Positions 26,847-35,782 are shown, numbered from the stretch's first letter. The stretch is 64,000 nucleotides of DNA from an uncultured Chthonomonas sp. (GCA_903885605.1 CAISJD010000207.1:37874-101873); one strand, 5' to 3'. Program-made: numbers and translations. Notes: a model not told the origin generated them from the sequence alone.

Positions 26847-26855
26847 TGCTATAAT
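26847..26855 (+). promoter_or_regulatory. Extended -10 promoter (TGCTATAAT) for a leaderless transcript
   Basis: TG-C-TATAAT is a perfect extended -10 element. Six bases separate it from the GTG at 26862, so transcription is expected to begin at the start codon itself. No recognisable -35 box is present, as is usual for extended -10 promoters. Confidence 0.7.
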
Positions 26856-26861
26856 CGCACC

Positions 26862-28004
26862 GTGGACCGGGCCCGGTGGATAGTAGAGGAGACGCGCGCT
26901 GTCGGCGCGTTGGACGCGTTGCGCGGCGAGTGGGATGCCCTGCTCGAGCGTAGCCCGTCCGCCACGCTCTACCAGACCTGGGAGTGGAACGAGGCTTGGT
27001 GGCGTTGCCATGGCCGCGGCAAGCGGCTCCACCTGATCACTGTACGCGACGAGGGCGCCGCCCTGGTCGGGATCGCCCCGCTCTACGTCAGCCTCCACCT
27101 CGGCACGCCCATGCGCCGATTGGCCTTCGTGGGCACGGGGGCGGCCGACTACCTTGACATCGTTGCCGCCGAAGGGCTGGAGGTGCAGGTCTGCGCCGCC
27201 GTGCTGGAGCGGATCGCCGCCTCGCGCTGCTTCGACATGGCCGACCTGCAGCAGCTCAGGCCCGGTTCGGCGCTACGTACAGCCGCCGGCGACGCCGCGT
27301 TTCCAGAGGCCCTGCGCGCCAGGCTGAGCGCCCACGAGCAGGAGCCCTGCCCCGGCCTGCTCCTGGCCGACACGTGGGATCAGGTCGCCGCCGGCCTGGG
27401 CAAAAAGATGCGCACCAACATCGGCTACTACGAGCGGCTCATCACACGTAGCTTCGACGCCGTCGAGGTCTCTATCGCCGGCGAGGCCGAGATCGACGAA
27501 GGAATGCGGGCGCTCTTCGACCTCCACCGCGCCCGTTGGCGCTCGCGCATGATGCCCGGGGTGCTGGCTTCGGCCAGGACACAGGCGTTCCACACCGAGA
27601 TCGCGCGCCGCTTCCACGCCCGTGGCGCCCTCCGGCTGCACCTGATGCGCCTTGACGGCCGGATTGCCTCGGCCCTCTATTGCTATCGCTTCCGAGACCG
27701 CTACTACTACTATCTGGGCGGGTTCGACCCTGAGCTGGGCAAGTTCAGCCTCGGCACCGTTCTCACGGCCCACGCCATCCGCCAGGCTGTCGCCGAGGGT
27801 TGCCGCCTGTTTGACTTCCTGCGTGGCGCTGAGCCGTATAAGTACCGATGGTTGCCCGAGGACGTCATGAATGAGAGGCTACTGCTCGCCAGGCCGCGCT
27901 CACTCCGGGCATCAGCCATGCTTCGGCTCAACCGGCTCGAGCATCATCTCGAGATGCGCGCCAAGGTCTGGGCCGAGAACTGGGGGAGGAAAGTAACCAA
28001 ATGA
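26862..28004 (+). CDS. GNAT-fold acetyltransferase of the CelD/BcsL type
   Basis: A 380-residue cytoplasmic protein with GTG at 26862 as start; longer readings from 26835 would include the promoter. There is no Shine-Dalgarno, consistent with a leaderless mRNA. Sequence landmarks of the CelD/BcsL (Acetyltransf_6) family: LEWDALLERSPSATLYQTWEW-like opening (residues about 20-45), VGIAPLYVS, GKKMRTNIGYYERL, LFDLHRARWRSR, LHLMRLDGRIASALYCYRFRDRYYYYLGGFDP, GCRLFDFLRGAEPYKYRW. Relatives transfer acyl groups in polysaccharide or peptidoglycan-like pathways. It begins a plus-strand operon with a membrane coiled-coil protein, an M48 protease and a GT2 enzyme, pointing to envelope glycan work. The stop overlaps the next ATG (ATGA). 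Confidence 0.85.
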   Translation: MDRARWIVEETRAVGALDALRGEWDALLERSPSATLYQTWEWNEAWWRCHGRGKRLHLITVRDEGAALVGIAPLYVSLHLGTPMRRLAFVGTGAADYLDIVAAEGLEVQVCAAVLERIAASRCFDMADLQQLRPGSALRTAAGDAAFPEALRARLSAHEQEPCPGLLLADTWDQVAAGLGKKMRTNIGYYERLITRSFDAVEVSIAGEAEIDEGMRALFDLHRARWRSRMMPGVLASARTQAFHTEIARRFHARGALRLHLMRLDGRIASALYCYRFRDRYYYYLGGFDPELGKFSLGTVLTAHAIRQAVAEGCRLFDFLRGAEPYKYRWLPEDVMNERLLLARPRSLRASAMLRLNRLEHHLEMRAKVWAENWGRKVTK

Positions 28005-28357
28005 GAGCCTTCATCGCACTCCTTCTGGTGGTCGTCCTCGGCGCAAACGCGGTAGTCTGGATGGAGATAAAGTCGTTGCGGCAGGAGGTCCAGACACTCC
28101 GCACCCGCGTCGAGAAGCAGGATCAGCAATCGACCCTCACGGCGCAGGCCGTGCAGGCGCTGGGGCAGGCCCGTGCGGCCATGGGCACGCTGGATACCGA
28201 GAAGGCGCGGACGGCGCTCGGTAGCGCCACTACGGCCCTGGGCGATGCCGCCAAGGTGGCCTCGGAGAAGGCCGGCCCGACGCTCAAGTGGCTCGGCGAC
28301 CAGGCCACGGAACTCGGCAAGCAACTGCAGGGAGCGGGGCAGGCGGGCAGGAAGTGA
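28001..28357 (+). CDS. Small single-pass membrane protein with coiled coil
   Basis: A 118-residue protein whose ATG overlaps the preceding TGA, with GGAGG in the preceding coding sequence. Residues 3-20 form one transmembrane helix (FIALLLVVVLGANAVVW); residues about 22-50 have heptad-like Leu/Val spacing (IKSLRQEVQTLRTRVEKQ). The rest is Ala-rich and helical, ending in Gly and Lys. No family is recognised. Position between an acetyltransferase and an M48 lipoprotein protease suggests an envelope scaffold or assembly role. Confidence 0.8.
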   Translation: MRAFIALLLVVVLGANAVVWMEIKSLRQEVQTLRTRVEKQDQQSTLTAQAVQALGQARAAMGTLDTEKARTALGSATTALGDAAKVASEKAGPTLKWLGDQATELGKQLQGAGQAGRK

Positions 28358-28385
28358 CGCCGCGCATCCCGGAGGTGAGGCGACC

Positions 28386-29141
28386 ATGGTGACCGGCACA
28401 ATGATGCGAAGCCGACGCGCCGCCGCAGGCGTGGTCGCCGTTACTCTCGCCTGCCTGCTGGCAGGAGGCGTCGGTTGCAGGAGCACTAACTTCCTCAGCA
28501 CCCGCGACGAAGTGCACATGGGACGCGAGGTCGCCACTGAGATCGAGAAGCAGTACCCGCCTATGGCAGGCACGGCCGACGCGGCCCGCGTGGCGCGCAT
28601 CGGCGAGAAGCTGATGCCGCACTGCGAACCGCGCGAAGGGGTCCCGTACTCATTCAAGGTCATCGCACAGAAGGAGATCAACGCAGTATCGCTGCCCGGC
28701 GGCCCCGTCTATATCTACCGTGGGCTCCTCGACCTGGTGGGTAAGGACGACGACGCCCTGGCCTGCGTCCTGGCGCACGAGGTGGGCCACATCAACGCCC
28801 GACACGCGGCCAAGCAGTGGAGCCAGCAGATGGTGACCAATGTGGGCCTGATCGTCCTGCTCAAGGGCAAGGCCCAGGACAACGGCAGCCTTGCCGCAGG
28901 GATGCTGCACCTGAACTACAGCCGAGACGACGAGTTCGAGTCCGACGCCCGTGGCGTCTCCTATGCCGCCAAGGCGGGTTTCGATCCGAACGGCATGGTG
29001 CGTTTCTTCAAGAAACTGGAGGCGTCCACGAAGGAGAAGGGCGGCCCGCCCGAGTTCATGCGGACGCACCCCGACACCAAGCGACGGATCGACAGGGTGG
29101 AGCGCATGATCGAGACCCAGAACTACAGGTACGGTAAGTGA
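28386..29141 (+). CDS. M48 family zinc metalloprotease, probable lipoprotein
   Basis: A 251-residue envelope protease, related to the BepA/LoiP group that degrades misassembled outer-membrane proteins. The ATG at 28386 follows GGAGGTGAGG. The signal sequence ends in LAGGVGC, a probable lipobox with Cys31. The zinc motif is HEVGH (residues 131-135, in LAHEVGHINARHAA) and the third ligand is probably Glu185 in DEFESDARG. The family phrase NAVSLPGGPVYIYRGLLDLV precedes it, and THPDTKRRIDRVERMI closes the domain. All key residues are present, so it should be active. It is third in the plus-strand operon. Confidence 0.93.
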   Translation: MVTGTMMRSRRAAAGVVAVTLACLLAGGVGCRSTNFLSTRDEVHMGREVATEIEKQYPPMAGTADAARVARIGEKLMPHCEPREGVPYSFKVIAQKEINAVSLPGGPVYIYRGLLDLVGKDDDALACVLAHEVGHINARHAAKQWSQQMVTNVGLIVLLKGKAQDNGSLAAGMLHLNYSRDDEFESDARGVSYAAKAGFDPNGMVRFFKKLEASTKEKGGPPEFMRTHPDTKRRIDRVERMIETQNYRYGK

Positions 29142-29160
29142 CGCCTGCGGCGGCCGTGGC

Positions 29161-29898
29161 GTGAAGATCGCCGTCATCCTGCCGGCATACAACGAAGGCG
29201 CACGTCTGGCGGAGGTGGCCCGGGCGGCATCTGCGGCCCACGCCGTGGATGAGGTCGTGGTGGTGGACGACGGCTCCACGGATGACACCTCCGCCGTCGC
29301 CTCCGGCGTTGCCGGAGTGCGGCTCGTGACGCTCGAGGTCAACCGCGGCAAGGGCGGCGCCATGGTGGCGGGCGCCGAGGCCACCGACGCCGACGTGCTC
29401 CTCTTCCTGGACGCCGACCTCATCGGCCTGCGGTCCGAACACGTGGAGGCCATGACCCGGCCGATCAGGGACGGCGAGGCCGACATGGTCGTGGGGAAAT
29501 TCAGCGGCGGCCGCAAGCTCACGGACTGGTCGCAGCGCATAGCGCCCAACATCAGCGGGCAGCGGGCCATCCTGCGGTCGGTCTTCGCCGACATCCCCGA
29601 TGTGGCGAGCTCCCGCTATGGTGTGGAGATGGCCATCACCCGCTTCTGCCACGTCTGCCGCGTTCCGACCGCGACGGTGATGCTCCGGGGCGTAACGCAC
29701 CCCATGAAGGAAGAGAAACTGGGCCTGCTGCGCGGTTGGCTTTCCCGGTGGCGCATGTACCGGGAAATCCTGCGCATCGTCCTCTTTACCCGGATGCCGG
29801 CGCCCAGCCCCCAGGCCCTGGCGCGCTCATTGCGTAGCCGGGCGACGGCATTGAAGAACGGCCGCGGCGGGTCCGGCGGCGACCGCCCCTCGGCCTAA
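29161..29898 (+). CDS. Family 2 glycosyltransferase
   Basis: A 245-residue GT-A glycosyltransferase with a GTG start (VKIAVILPAYNEG). Nucleotide-sugar-binding blocks are clear: VVVDDGSTDDTSAVA (about residues 35-49), LLFLDADLIG (about 80-89, the DxD-type metal site) and GKFSGGRKLTDW. It lacks transmembrane segments, so it probably acts on the cytoplasmic face, and its length resembles dolichol-phosphate-mannose-synthase-like or polyprenyl-glycosyl transferases. The donor is unknown. It follows the M48 gene by 19 nt, and its stop overlaps that of the convergent epimerase gene by 3 bases. Confidence 0.9.
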   Translation: MKIAVILPAYNEGARLAEVARAASAAHAVDEVVVVDDGSTDDTSAVASGVAGVRLVTLEVNRGKGGAMVAGAEATDADVLLFLDADLIGLRSEHVEAMTRPIRDGEADMVVGKFSGGRKLTDWSQRIAPNISGQRAILRSVFADIPDVASSRYGVEMAITRFCHVCRVPTATVMLRGVTHPMKEEKLGLLRGWLSRWRMYREILRIVLFTRMPAPSPQALARSLRSRATALKNGRGGSGGDRPSA

Positions 29899-31829
29899 GG
29901 CTTGGCCGGCGCCGAGGCCTCCTCCAGCGGGAGCTGCAGTTGCTCGACGCGACCCAGGCCCTTCCAGACGTCGTGCCCGTTCCCGTTCGGCGGCGGCGTG
30001 TAGCCCTTGTACGTGGGCGCCAGTAGCTGGATGAGCCGGAACATGTTCTTCTTGTCGCCGCATTGCGCCGCAGCGATCAGGGCATCCGTATGCTCATCGA
30101 AATCCTCGACGGGCAGGTCGGAAGGTGTAGCCGACATGATGCGCGCATGGCGCGTCACATTGGTGCTCTCCTCTTCGGTCAGGAGCTCCTCGAAGAGCTT
30201 CTCGCCCGGCCGTAGCCCGGTGATCTCGATCTGGATATCCTTGCCGGGCACCAGGCCGGACAGGCGGATCAGGTTCTGGGCAAGGTCCATGATGCGCACG
30301 GGCTTGCCCATGTCCAGGATGTAGATGCGGCCGTTACCGCCCAGCGCCCCGGCCTGGATCACCAGCTGCACGGCTTCGGGAATGGTCATGAAGTAGCGCT
30401 TCATGTCCGGGTGGGTGACGGTCACGGGGCCGCCTTTGGCGAGCTGCCGCCGCATCGTGGGTATGACGCTTCCGCGGCTACCCAACACGTTGCCGAAGCG
30501 TACCGTGGCGAACTCCGTCTCGCTCCGATAGCTCTCAGCCTGGATGACGCGCTCGGCGATGCGCTTCGAGACGCCCATCACGCTGGTGGCGTTCACGGCC
30601 TTGTCGGTGGAGATCATCACAAACCGCCGGACGCCGAACTCCGTGGCCACACGCGCGAGGTTCCGCGTGCCCAGGACGTTGTTGGTGATGGCCTCCTCGG
30701 GGCTCGACTCCATGAGCGGCACATGCTTGTGCGCCGCCGCGTGGAACACGACGGTGGGGCGGTGCTCGGTGAAGAGGCGGCGCAAGCGTCCGAGGTCGCG
30801 CGTGTCACAGATCATGCAGGTGGGGACAACGCCGAAATCGAGCTTCATCTCCTGCTCGATCTCGAACACGGAGTTCTCGCCGTGCCCGAGGATGAGCAGT
30901 TCGGCGGGCCCCGCCGCGGCCACCTGACGCACCAGCTCGCCGCCAATGGAACCGCCACCGCCGGTGATGAGCACGCGCTCACCCTTCAGGTAGGCGGCGA
31001 TAGCCTCCCGGTCCACTCGGACCGGCTCGCGGAGCATCAGGTCCTCCACGGCTACATCACGCACAGTCTTCAGGTTGTTGTCGGGCTCCAGCACCTGGAA
31101 GCCCGGTGCGATCCGCAGGCGGACGGGCCGAATCTCGCAGAGATCTGTGACGCGGCGCACCAGATCGCCGGTCGGCTCCTTGACGGAGATGACTACTTCA
31201 TCAACCGAGAGGCGGTCCAGGAGCGAGGGGAGGTCGTCCACGCCGCCCAGCACCGCACCGCCCTGCAGGAGCATCTTATGCTTGGCGTCATCGTCGTCAA
31301 CGAAACCCACCAGGTGCAGCCCCTCGCTATGCCTGCGGGAGATCTCTCGGGCCAGGATGGCGCCCATGGAGCCGGCGCCGACAAGCAGTATCCGGCGCTC
31401 GGCGCACTGCGCGCGCGTCGGCCCCCCCCGCCGGTCCTGCTTCTCACACTGGACGCGTACCAGCATCCGCAGTCCGGCCACCGCAAAGTAGCTCAGCATC
31501 CACTCGATGAGCACCGCGCCCTTGGGGTAGTTCATCCGGCCCGAGGCCGCCAGGAAGCCGATGAAGAGAGCCGACCCCAGCGATGTGGCCCCCAGTATCA
31601 CCATGGCGTCGCGAGTGCCGACGTGGCGGACCCATATTCGGTGTACCTGACAGAACCGAAGGGCCACAACCCGACACACCATCAGCGCTATCACCGTATG
31701 CAGGTACATCGTGAGGTACGGCTCTGGCGGCGGCACTCGGTCCATCCGGATACAGAAAGCCGCAAAGAGCGTAATGACTCCCGAGAGCGCGTCAGCAACG
31801 GTCAGTCTGAGTTGTTGGGGTCGTGACAA
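29895..31829 (-). CDS. FlaA1/CapD-type nucleotide-sugar dehydratase/epimerase, membrane-bound
   Basis: A 644-residue polysaccharide biosynthesis enzyme. The likely start is TTG at 31829, as no ATG stands before the first membrane helix and the upstream frame is closed by TGA; this is the weakest point of the call. The N-terminal 110 residues hold about four transmembrane helices. A first Rossmann domain has LLVGAGSMGAILAREI (about 148-163). The second is the extended SDR catalytic domain with LITGGGGSIGGELVRQ, AAHKHVPLMESSPEEAI, MISTDKAVNATSVMGVSKR and TVRFGNVLGSRGSVIP. This is the layout of WbpM/FlaA1/CapD proteins, which convert UDP-GlcNAc to 4-keto-6-deoxy intermediates for surface glycans. 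It is convergent with the GT2 gene and divergent from the UDP-sugar dehydrogenase. Confidence 0.92.
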   Translation of the reverse strand: MSRPQQLRLTVADALSGVITLFAAFCIRMDRVPPPEPYLTMYLHTVIALMVCRVVALRFCQVHRIWVRHVGTRDAMVILGATSLGSALFIGFLAASGRMNYPKGAVLIEWMLSYFAVAGLRMLVRVQCEKQDRRGGPTRAQCAERRILLVGAGSMGAILAREISRRHSEGLHLVGFVDDDDAKHKMLLQGGAVLGGVDDLPSLLDRLSVDEVVISVKEPTGDLVRRVTDLCEIRPVRLRIAPGFQVLEPDNNLKTVRDVAVEDLMLREPVRVDREAIAAYLKGERVLITGGGGSIGGELVRQVAAAGPAELLILGHGENSVFEIEQEMKLDFGVVPTCMICDTRDLGRLRRLFTEHRPTVVFHAAAHKHVPLMESSPEEAITNNVLGTRNLARVATEFGVRRFVMISTDKAVNATSVMGVSKRIAERVIQAESYRSETEFATVRFGNVLGSRGSVIPTMRRQLAKGGPVTVTHPDMKRYFMTIPEAVQLVIQAGALGGNGRIYILDMGKPVRIMDLAQNLIRLSGLVPGKDIQIEITGLRPGEKLFEELLTEEESTNVTRHARIMSATPSDLPVEDFDEHTDALIAAAQCGDKKNMFRLIQLLAPTYKGYTPPPNGNGHDVWKGLGRVEQLQLPLEEASAPAKP

Positions 31830-31898
31830 TGGCTTGTTCCCTGACGGCCTGGTCCACTCCGATCAGGCGGCATGACAGACCGGGCCCACAGGACCCGC

Positions 31899-31907
31899 TG
31901 ATATAAT
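31899..31907 (+). promoter_or_regulatory. Extended -10 promoter (TGATATAAT) of the UDP-sugar dehydrogenase
   Basis: TG-A-TATAAT is a perfect extended -10 element with no clear -35 box. It implies a leader of about 128 nt before the ATG at 32042. Confidence 0.62.
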
Positions 31908-31989
31908 GTACCCACCACAGGTCCATACTTGGTTGTGGGGCGGCCGCGACGGGATCTCAGGCCCCTGCACTCTGACCGGAAGGGGACCT

Positions 31990-32013
31990 GGGCGCCTGGC
32001 GGGTATGGCGCCC
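31990..32013 (+). promoter_or_regulatory. Hairpin in the leader just before the ribosome binding site
   Basis: GGGCGCC (31990-31996) and GGCGCCC (32007-32013) are perfect complements around a 10-nt loop. The GGAAGGAG ribosome binding site begins nine bases later, so the fold could modulate translation. No known riboswitch core was recognised. Confidence 0.4.
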
Positions 32014-32041
32014 GTATTCTCGGAAGGAGCAAACACGCAGC

Positions 32042-33322
32042 ATGGAGCGAGTCGCAGTTATCGGCCTGGGATACGTAGGCCTGCCTGTTGCCATGGCGCT
32101 CGACGCCGTCACGCCCGGGCTTGTGGGTTATGACCGGAGCGCCGCCCGCATTGAGGCCCTGCGCCAGGGCCGCGACATCACCGACACTTTCACGAAGGAT
32201 GACCTGGCTGCCGCCGGTATCGACTTCACTGCCGATCCCGAGCGCATGCGCGGCTGCACGTTCTTCATCGTCACCGTGCCGACACCCATCGACGAGGACC
32301 GCAGGCCGGACCTGACCCCGCTGCGATCGGCTTCCGACGCGCTGGGCCGCGTCATCGCCCCCGGCGCGGTCGTGGTCTTCGAGTCCACGGTCTATCCGGG
32401 CGTCACGGAGGAGGTCTGCGGACCCATCATCGCGCAGGTGTCGGGCCTGAAGCAGGGCATCGACTTCAAGCTCGGTTACTCGCCGGAACGGATCAACCCC
32501 GGCGACACGGAGCACACCTTCGAGCGCATCACCAAGGTGGTCTCCGGCGAGGACGCGGAGACGCTGGAGCGCGTCGCCGCCGTCTACAGCGCCGTGGTCA
32601 AAGCCGGCGTACACCGCGCCTCGTCGATCCGCGTGGCCGAGGCCGCCAAGGTGATCGAGAACACCCAGCGCGACCTGAACATCGCGCTGATGAACGAACT
32701 GGCCCTGATCTTCGACCGCATGGGCATCTCGACGCATGACGTGCTGCAGGCCGCCGGGACCAAGTGGAACTTCCTCCGCTTCTCGCCGGGGCTGGTCGGC
32801 GGCCACTGCATCGGCGTCGATCCCTACTACCTGGCCGCCAAGGCCGAGCAGATCGGCTTCCACCCCGAGGTGATCCTGGCCGGCCGCCGCGTGAACGACG
32901 GCATCGGTCCCTTCCTGTCCGAGCGGCTGGTGAAGCTGATGGTCAACGCCGACGTGACACCCATCAAGGGCGCCCGCGTGGGCATCCTGGGCCTCACGTT
33001 CAAGGAGAACGTGCCCGACCTGCGGAACAGCCGGGTGCCCGACATCATCGATGGGCTCGGCGCCTACGGCGTTCAGCCGCTCGTACACGACCCCACGGTC
33101 ACAACAGCCGAGGCGGAGCACGAGTACGGCGTCAGCCTGGCCGACCTTTCGGAGTTCCGCGATCTCGACGCGCTGGTGCTGGCGGTCTCGCACCGCGAGT
33201 ACCTGGCCCTGGGACCCGCGGCGCTGGCGGGCATGGTGCGCCCCGGCGGCGTACTCATGGATGTGAAGTCGGTGCTGCACCCCGCCGAGGTGGGTGACGG
33301 CGTCGTCTACTGGTCGCTGTAG
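32042..33322 (+). CDS. Nucleotide-sugar dehydrogenase, UDP-GlcNAc/GalNAc 6-dehydrogenase type
   Basis: A 426-residue cytoplasmic enzyme of the UDP-glucose/GDP-mannose dehydrogenase family; GGAAGGAG precedes the ATG. The N-terminal NAD-binding glycine loop is GLGYVGLP (residues 8-15). The central domain includes ESTVYPGVTEEVCGPI, KLGYSPERINPGD and AEAAKVIENTQRDLNIALMNEL, and the catalytic Cys256 is in GLVGGHCIGVDPYYL. The C-terminal domain has ILGLTFKENVPDLRNSRV. These phrases are closest to WbpA/TviB-type enzymes that oxidise UDP-N-acetylhexosamines to the uronic acids, rather than UDP-glucose dehydrogenase. With the FlaA1-type enzyme it fits synthesis of an acidic surface polysaccharide. The last 16 bases overlap the end of lnt. 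Confidence 0.93.
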   Translation: MERVAVIGLGYVGLPVAMALDAVTPGLVGYDRSAARIEALRQGRDITDTFTKDDLAAAGIDFTADPERMRGCTFFIVTVPTPIDEDRRPDLTPLRSASDALGRVIAPGAVVVFESTVYPGVTEEVCGPIIAQVSGLKQGIDFKLGYSPERINPGDTEHTFERITKVVSGEDAETLERVAAVYSAVVKAGVHRASSIRVAEAAKVIENTQRDLNIALMNELALIFDRMGISTHDVLQAAGTKWNFLRFSPGLVGGHCIGVDPYYLAAKAEQIGFHPEVILAGRRVNDGIGPFLSERLVKLMVNADVTPIKGARVGILGLTFKENVPDLRNSRVPDIIDGLGAYGVQPLVHDPTVTTAEAEHEYGVSLADLSEFRDLDALVLAVSHREYLALGPAALAGMVRPGGVLMDVKSVLHPAEVGDGVVYWSL

Positions 33323-34845
33323 CGCCAGGGTCGCCGCCACAGGCCGTAGGCGGCGACCAGCAAGGTGCACAGGCCGGCGAACCAGTCGCCGAACCTGACG
33401 TAGGGCGTGATGCCGCCTCCGGTGGCGGCATCCGCCGTGAGGGTCCCCACGCGGTCCGGCGGCAGCGCCTCGTAGGCGCCCGTGGGCTGGATGACGGCGC
33501 TGACGCCGGTAAGGGCCGCCGCGGCGACCGGCCGACGCGTCTCCACGGCGCGCATTACCGTCATGGCCAGGTGCTGCGCCGGCGCGGCCGACGGCCCGGC
33601 CCAGCCGTCGTTGGTCAACAGGGCCAACGTCTCCGCGCCCATGGCGGCGCGCTCGCGGGCCAGGAGCGGAAAGACGCTCTCGAAGCAGATCAGCACACCC
33701 ACCTTGCGCCCTCGGCGGTCCAGCGGAGGCTGCGGCTTGCCGGCCACGACATCGCGCTCGTAGAACTGGAACGTGCCGGCGAAGGGCTGCAGGAGCCGCC
33801 GGGCCGGGATCCACTCGCCAAAGGGAACCAGCGACTGCTTGTCGTACCGTTCCGGCGGGCTACCGTCCGGGTGGAACAGAACGGCCGAGTTGCGGTCGCC
33901 GCCGTCGGCGTCGGAGTAGTTCGTACCGATCAGCATGGGCGCCCCCAGCCGCCGGGCCATGCCGGCCAGCCCATCGCCGATGGCCCTGTCGTTCAGCGCC
34001 TCGCCGGGAGAGCCGCTCTCGGGCCAGACCACCAGGTCGGGGCGCTCCCGCGCGGCGTCGTCAGCCATCCGGCGCATCAGGCGGAAGTCCGCCGCGGGGT
34101 CGCGGACCAGTTCGCGGGCGCTGGCGATGTTGGGCTGCATGACGCAGATGCGGACAGGTGGCCCGGCCGGCGGGCGGAGCAAGGCCATGGCGCCGTAGCA
34201 GAGCGCGGCAGATACCAGCAACCCCGGCAGCGCCAAGGGCCGCGGGCAACGCGCGCTTATGGCCGCGTGTAGCCCGAGGTTCGTCGCGGCAAGCAGGAAC
34301 GCCACGCCGATGCCTCCGGTGACGGCCGCCACCTGCACCACCGGTAGCGCCCGGTACTGCGTGGCTCCCAGCGAGGCCCACGGCATGGCAACAGAGCCCT
34401 GTGTGCGCGCCCACTCCATGAGGGTGTAAAGGGCGGCGCCCGCGCCGATGGCCGCCCAATCGCGCCGCCGGCGCAGGATCAGCCAGAGGCCCGCGCCGGC
34501 GGCGCCGTACCAGAGCCCCTTGATCGCCGAGAGGAGCGGCCAGGTGACCCAGCCCGCCGGCGAACCCGACCAGAGCGCCACGGTGGCGCCGATCCACGGG
34601 ATGACCGCCAGGTAGTGCGCCACGCCGAAGAGGTACGCCAGCGCGAAGGCCTGCCGGGCGCGGGCACAGCCGCCCAGCGCCGCCAGCAGCGGCACGAGGG
34701 CGACCCAGGCGAGCCAGCCGAGGTCCAGCGGCGGGAACGAGGCCCAGAGGAGCGCCGCCGAGGCCAGCGCCGCCGCCACGCCGCGGACGCCCGGCGCCGG
34801 GCTCCGGCGGGCCTGGGTCTGTTCGGTTATGGGGCACGCACGCAC
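33307..34845 (-). CDS. lnt: Apolipoprotein N-acyltransferase
   Basis: A 512-residue inner-membrane enzyme that adds the third acyl chain to lipoproteins. The GTG at 34845 is chosen because GGAGG lies 9 nt before it and the length then fits the family (about 500-530). The N-terminal 200 residues hold six or so membrane helices. The C-terminal nitrilase-like domain keeps the whole triad region: Glu (about 276) in VVWPESGSPGE, Lys (about 335) in RYDKQSLVPFGEWIP, Cys (about 385) in VGVLICFESVFP; LLTNDGWAGPSAAPAQHL follows. A final membrane helix closes the chain. Its presence, with several predicted lipoproteins in the window, supports a diderm cell. Confidence 0.95.
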   Translation of the reverse strand: MRACPITEQTQARRSPAPGVRGVAAALASAALLWASFPPLDLGWLAWVALVPLLAALGGCARARQAFALAYLFGVAHYLAVIPWIGATVALWSGSPAGWVTWPLLSAIKGLWYGAAGAGLWLILRRRRDWAAIGAGAALYTLMEWARTQGSVAMPWASLGATQYRALPVVQVAAVTGGIGVAFLLAATNLGLHAAISARCPRPLALPGLLVSAALCYGAMALLRPPAGPPVRICVMQPNIASARELVRDPAADFRLMRRMADDAARERPDLVVWPESGSPGEALNDRAIGDGLAGMARRLGAPMLIGTNYSDADGGDRNSAVLFHPDGSPPERYDKQSLVPFGEWIPARRLLQPFAGTFQFYERDVVAGKPQPPLDRRGRKVGVLICFESVFPLLARERAAMGAETLALLTNDGWAGPSAAPAQHLAMTVMRAVETRRPVAAAALTGVSAVIQPTGAYEALPPDRVGTLTADAATGGGITPYVRFGDWFAGLCTLLVAAYGLWRRPWRYSDQ

Positions 34846-35002
34846 TCTCCGCTGCCTCCGGCGCCCCGTCCGGGGCGGCGCTTCTACAATACCAGTCCCG
34901 ACCGGCACGGACCGCGGCATTTGCCAGCAGAGCCGCCTCTCTGTCAGAATGCCCACAGTGTGCGGCACAGGCGTGCGCGCGATGTCAGGGAGGCGGTGGT
35001 CT

Positions 35003-35782
35003 ATGGCGGTGAGAGCGCGGTGCGGCTTGGCGGGCCTATGCCTGCTCCTGCTCCCCATCTGGGGGTGCGCCCGGGCGCCTGCCTCCGCCGGCTCGGGCGT
35101 CCGGCTGGTGGTGACGCTCCGGTTCAACGGACCCATCAACGACAACTACCAGTACTTCGTACTCCTGCGCAACGCGGCGGACGCCTCGGGCCAGAACGGC
35201 CCCGTGCCGGTCATCGCGCCGCCCTACTTCAACGGCTTCGCCACGGGCCAGAACACCGCCACCGCGGGCTTCACGGACATGGTCGAATACAGCCGCGTGC
35301 AGCGTCAGTTCACCACGTCGGGGTACTGCCTCTACCACCTGCCGGGCGGCATCTCCGGCGACCCGAACGCGAACGTGTTCGAGCCGCGCGGCGAGCCGGA
35401 CCGCGCCCAGGGGCCCGCCGGATCGGCCGTGCTCCAGTTCGAGCTTGACCTATCGCGCCTGCAGCCCGGCGCCACCGAGCCGGACCCCAACAACGGCGAG
35501 CGCCCGCGCTACCTGCAGGTGAACGTGCTGGCCACGACGACCACGCCTAACGACCCCGTGAACCTCGATACGGCAAAGGTCATCGACGCACTGGGCGATC
35601 AGCGGCCCGGCTCGGGTACCTTCAACATGCATGTAACGATCGACACGGCCACGAACCGCGTCTACAACAGCAGCCAGAGTCCCGGCGACGCCTTCTATGA
35701 GCCCGATCTGGATACGTACCCGACGGCCTCCGACCCGGCCATCGACCTCCTCTCCTGGAGCATACAGGTAACAGGCGCCTGA
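35003..35782 (+). CDS. Probable lipoprotein of unknown function
   Basis: A 259-residue exported protein. The ATG at 35003 has GGAGG at 9 nt; upstream in-frame starts lack one. A hydrophobic leader (residues 6-22) is followed by IWGC, a plausible lipobox. The mature chain is beta-like with many Asn, Gly and Pro residues (VTLRFNGPINDNYQYFVLLRNA, GDPNANVFEPRGEPDRAQ, FNMHVTIDTATNRVYNSSQSPGD, DLLSWSIQVTGA). No family is recognised. It lies just upstream of a membrane protein on the same strand (31-nt gap), and is divergent from lnt. Confidence 0.72.
   Translation: MAVRARCGLAGLCLLLLPIWGCARAPASAGSGVRLVVTLRFNGPINDNYQYFVLLRNAADASGQNGPVPVIAPPYFNGFATGQNTATAGFTDMVEYSRVQRQFTTSGYCLYHLPGGISGDPNANVFEPRGEPDRAQGPAGSAVLQFELDLSRLQPGATEPDPNNGERPRYLQVNVLATTTTPNDPVNLDTAKVIDALGDQRPGSGTFNMHVTIDTATNRVYNSSQSPGDAFYEPDLDTYPTASDPAIDLLSWSIQVTGA

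Noticed and set aside
24715..26883. A 722-codon plus-strand frame over the FKBP and ThuA-like genes
   Set aside because: Same reason: antisense shadow of motif-bearing genes.
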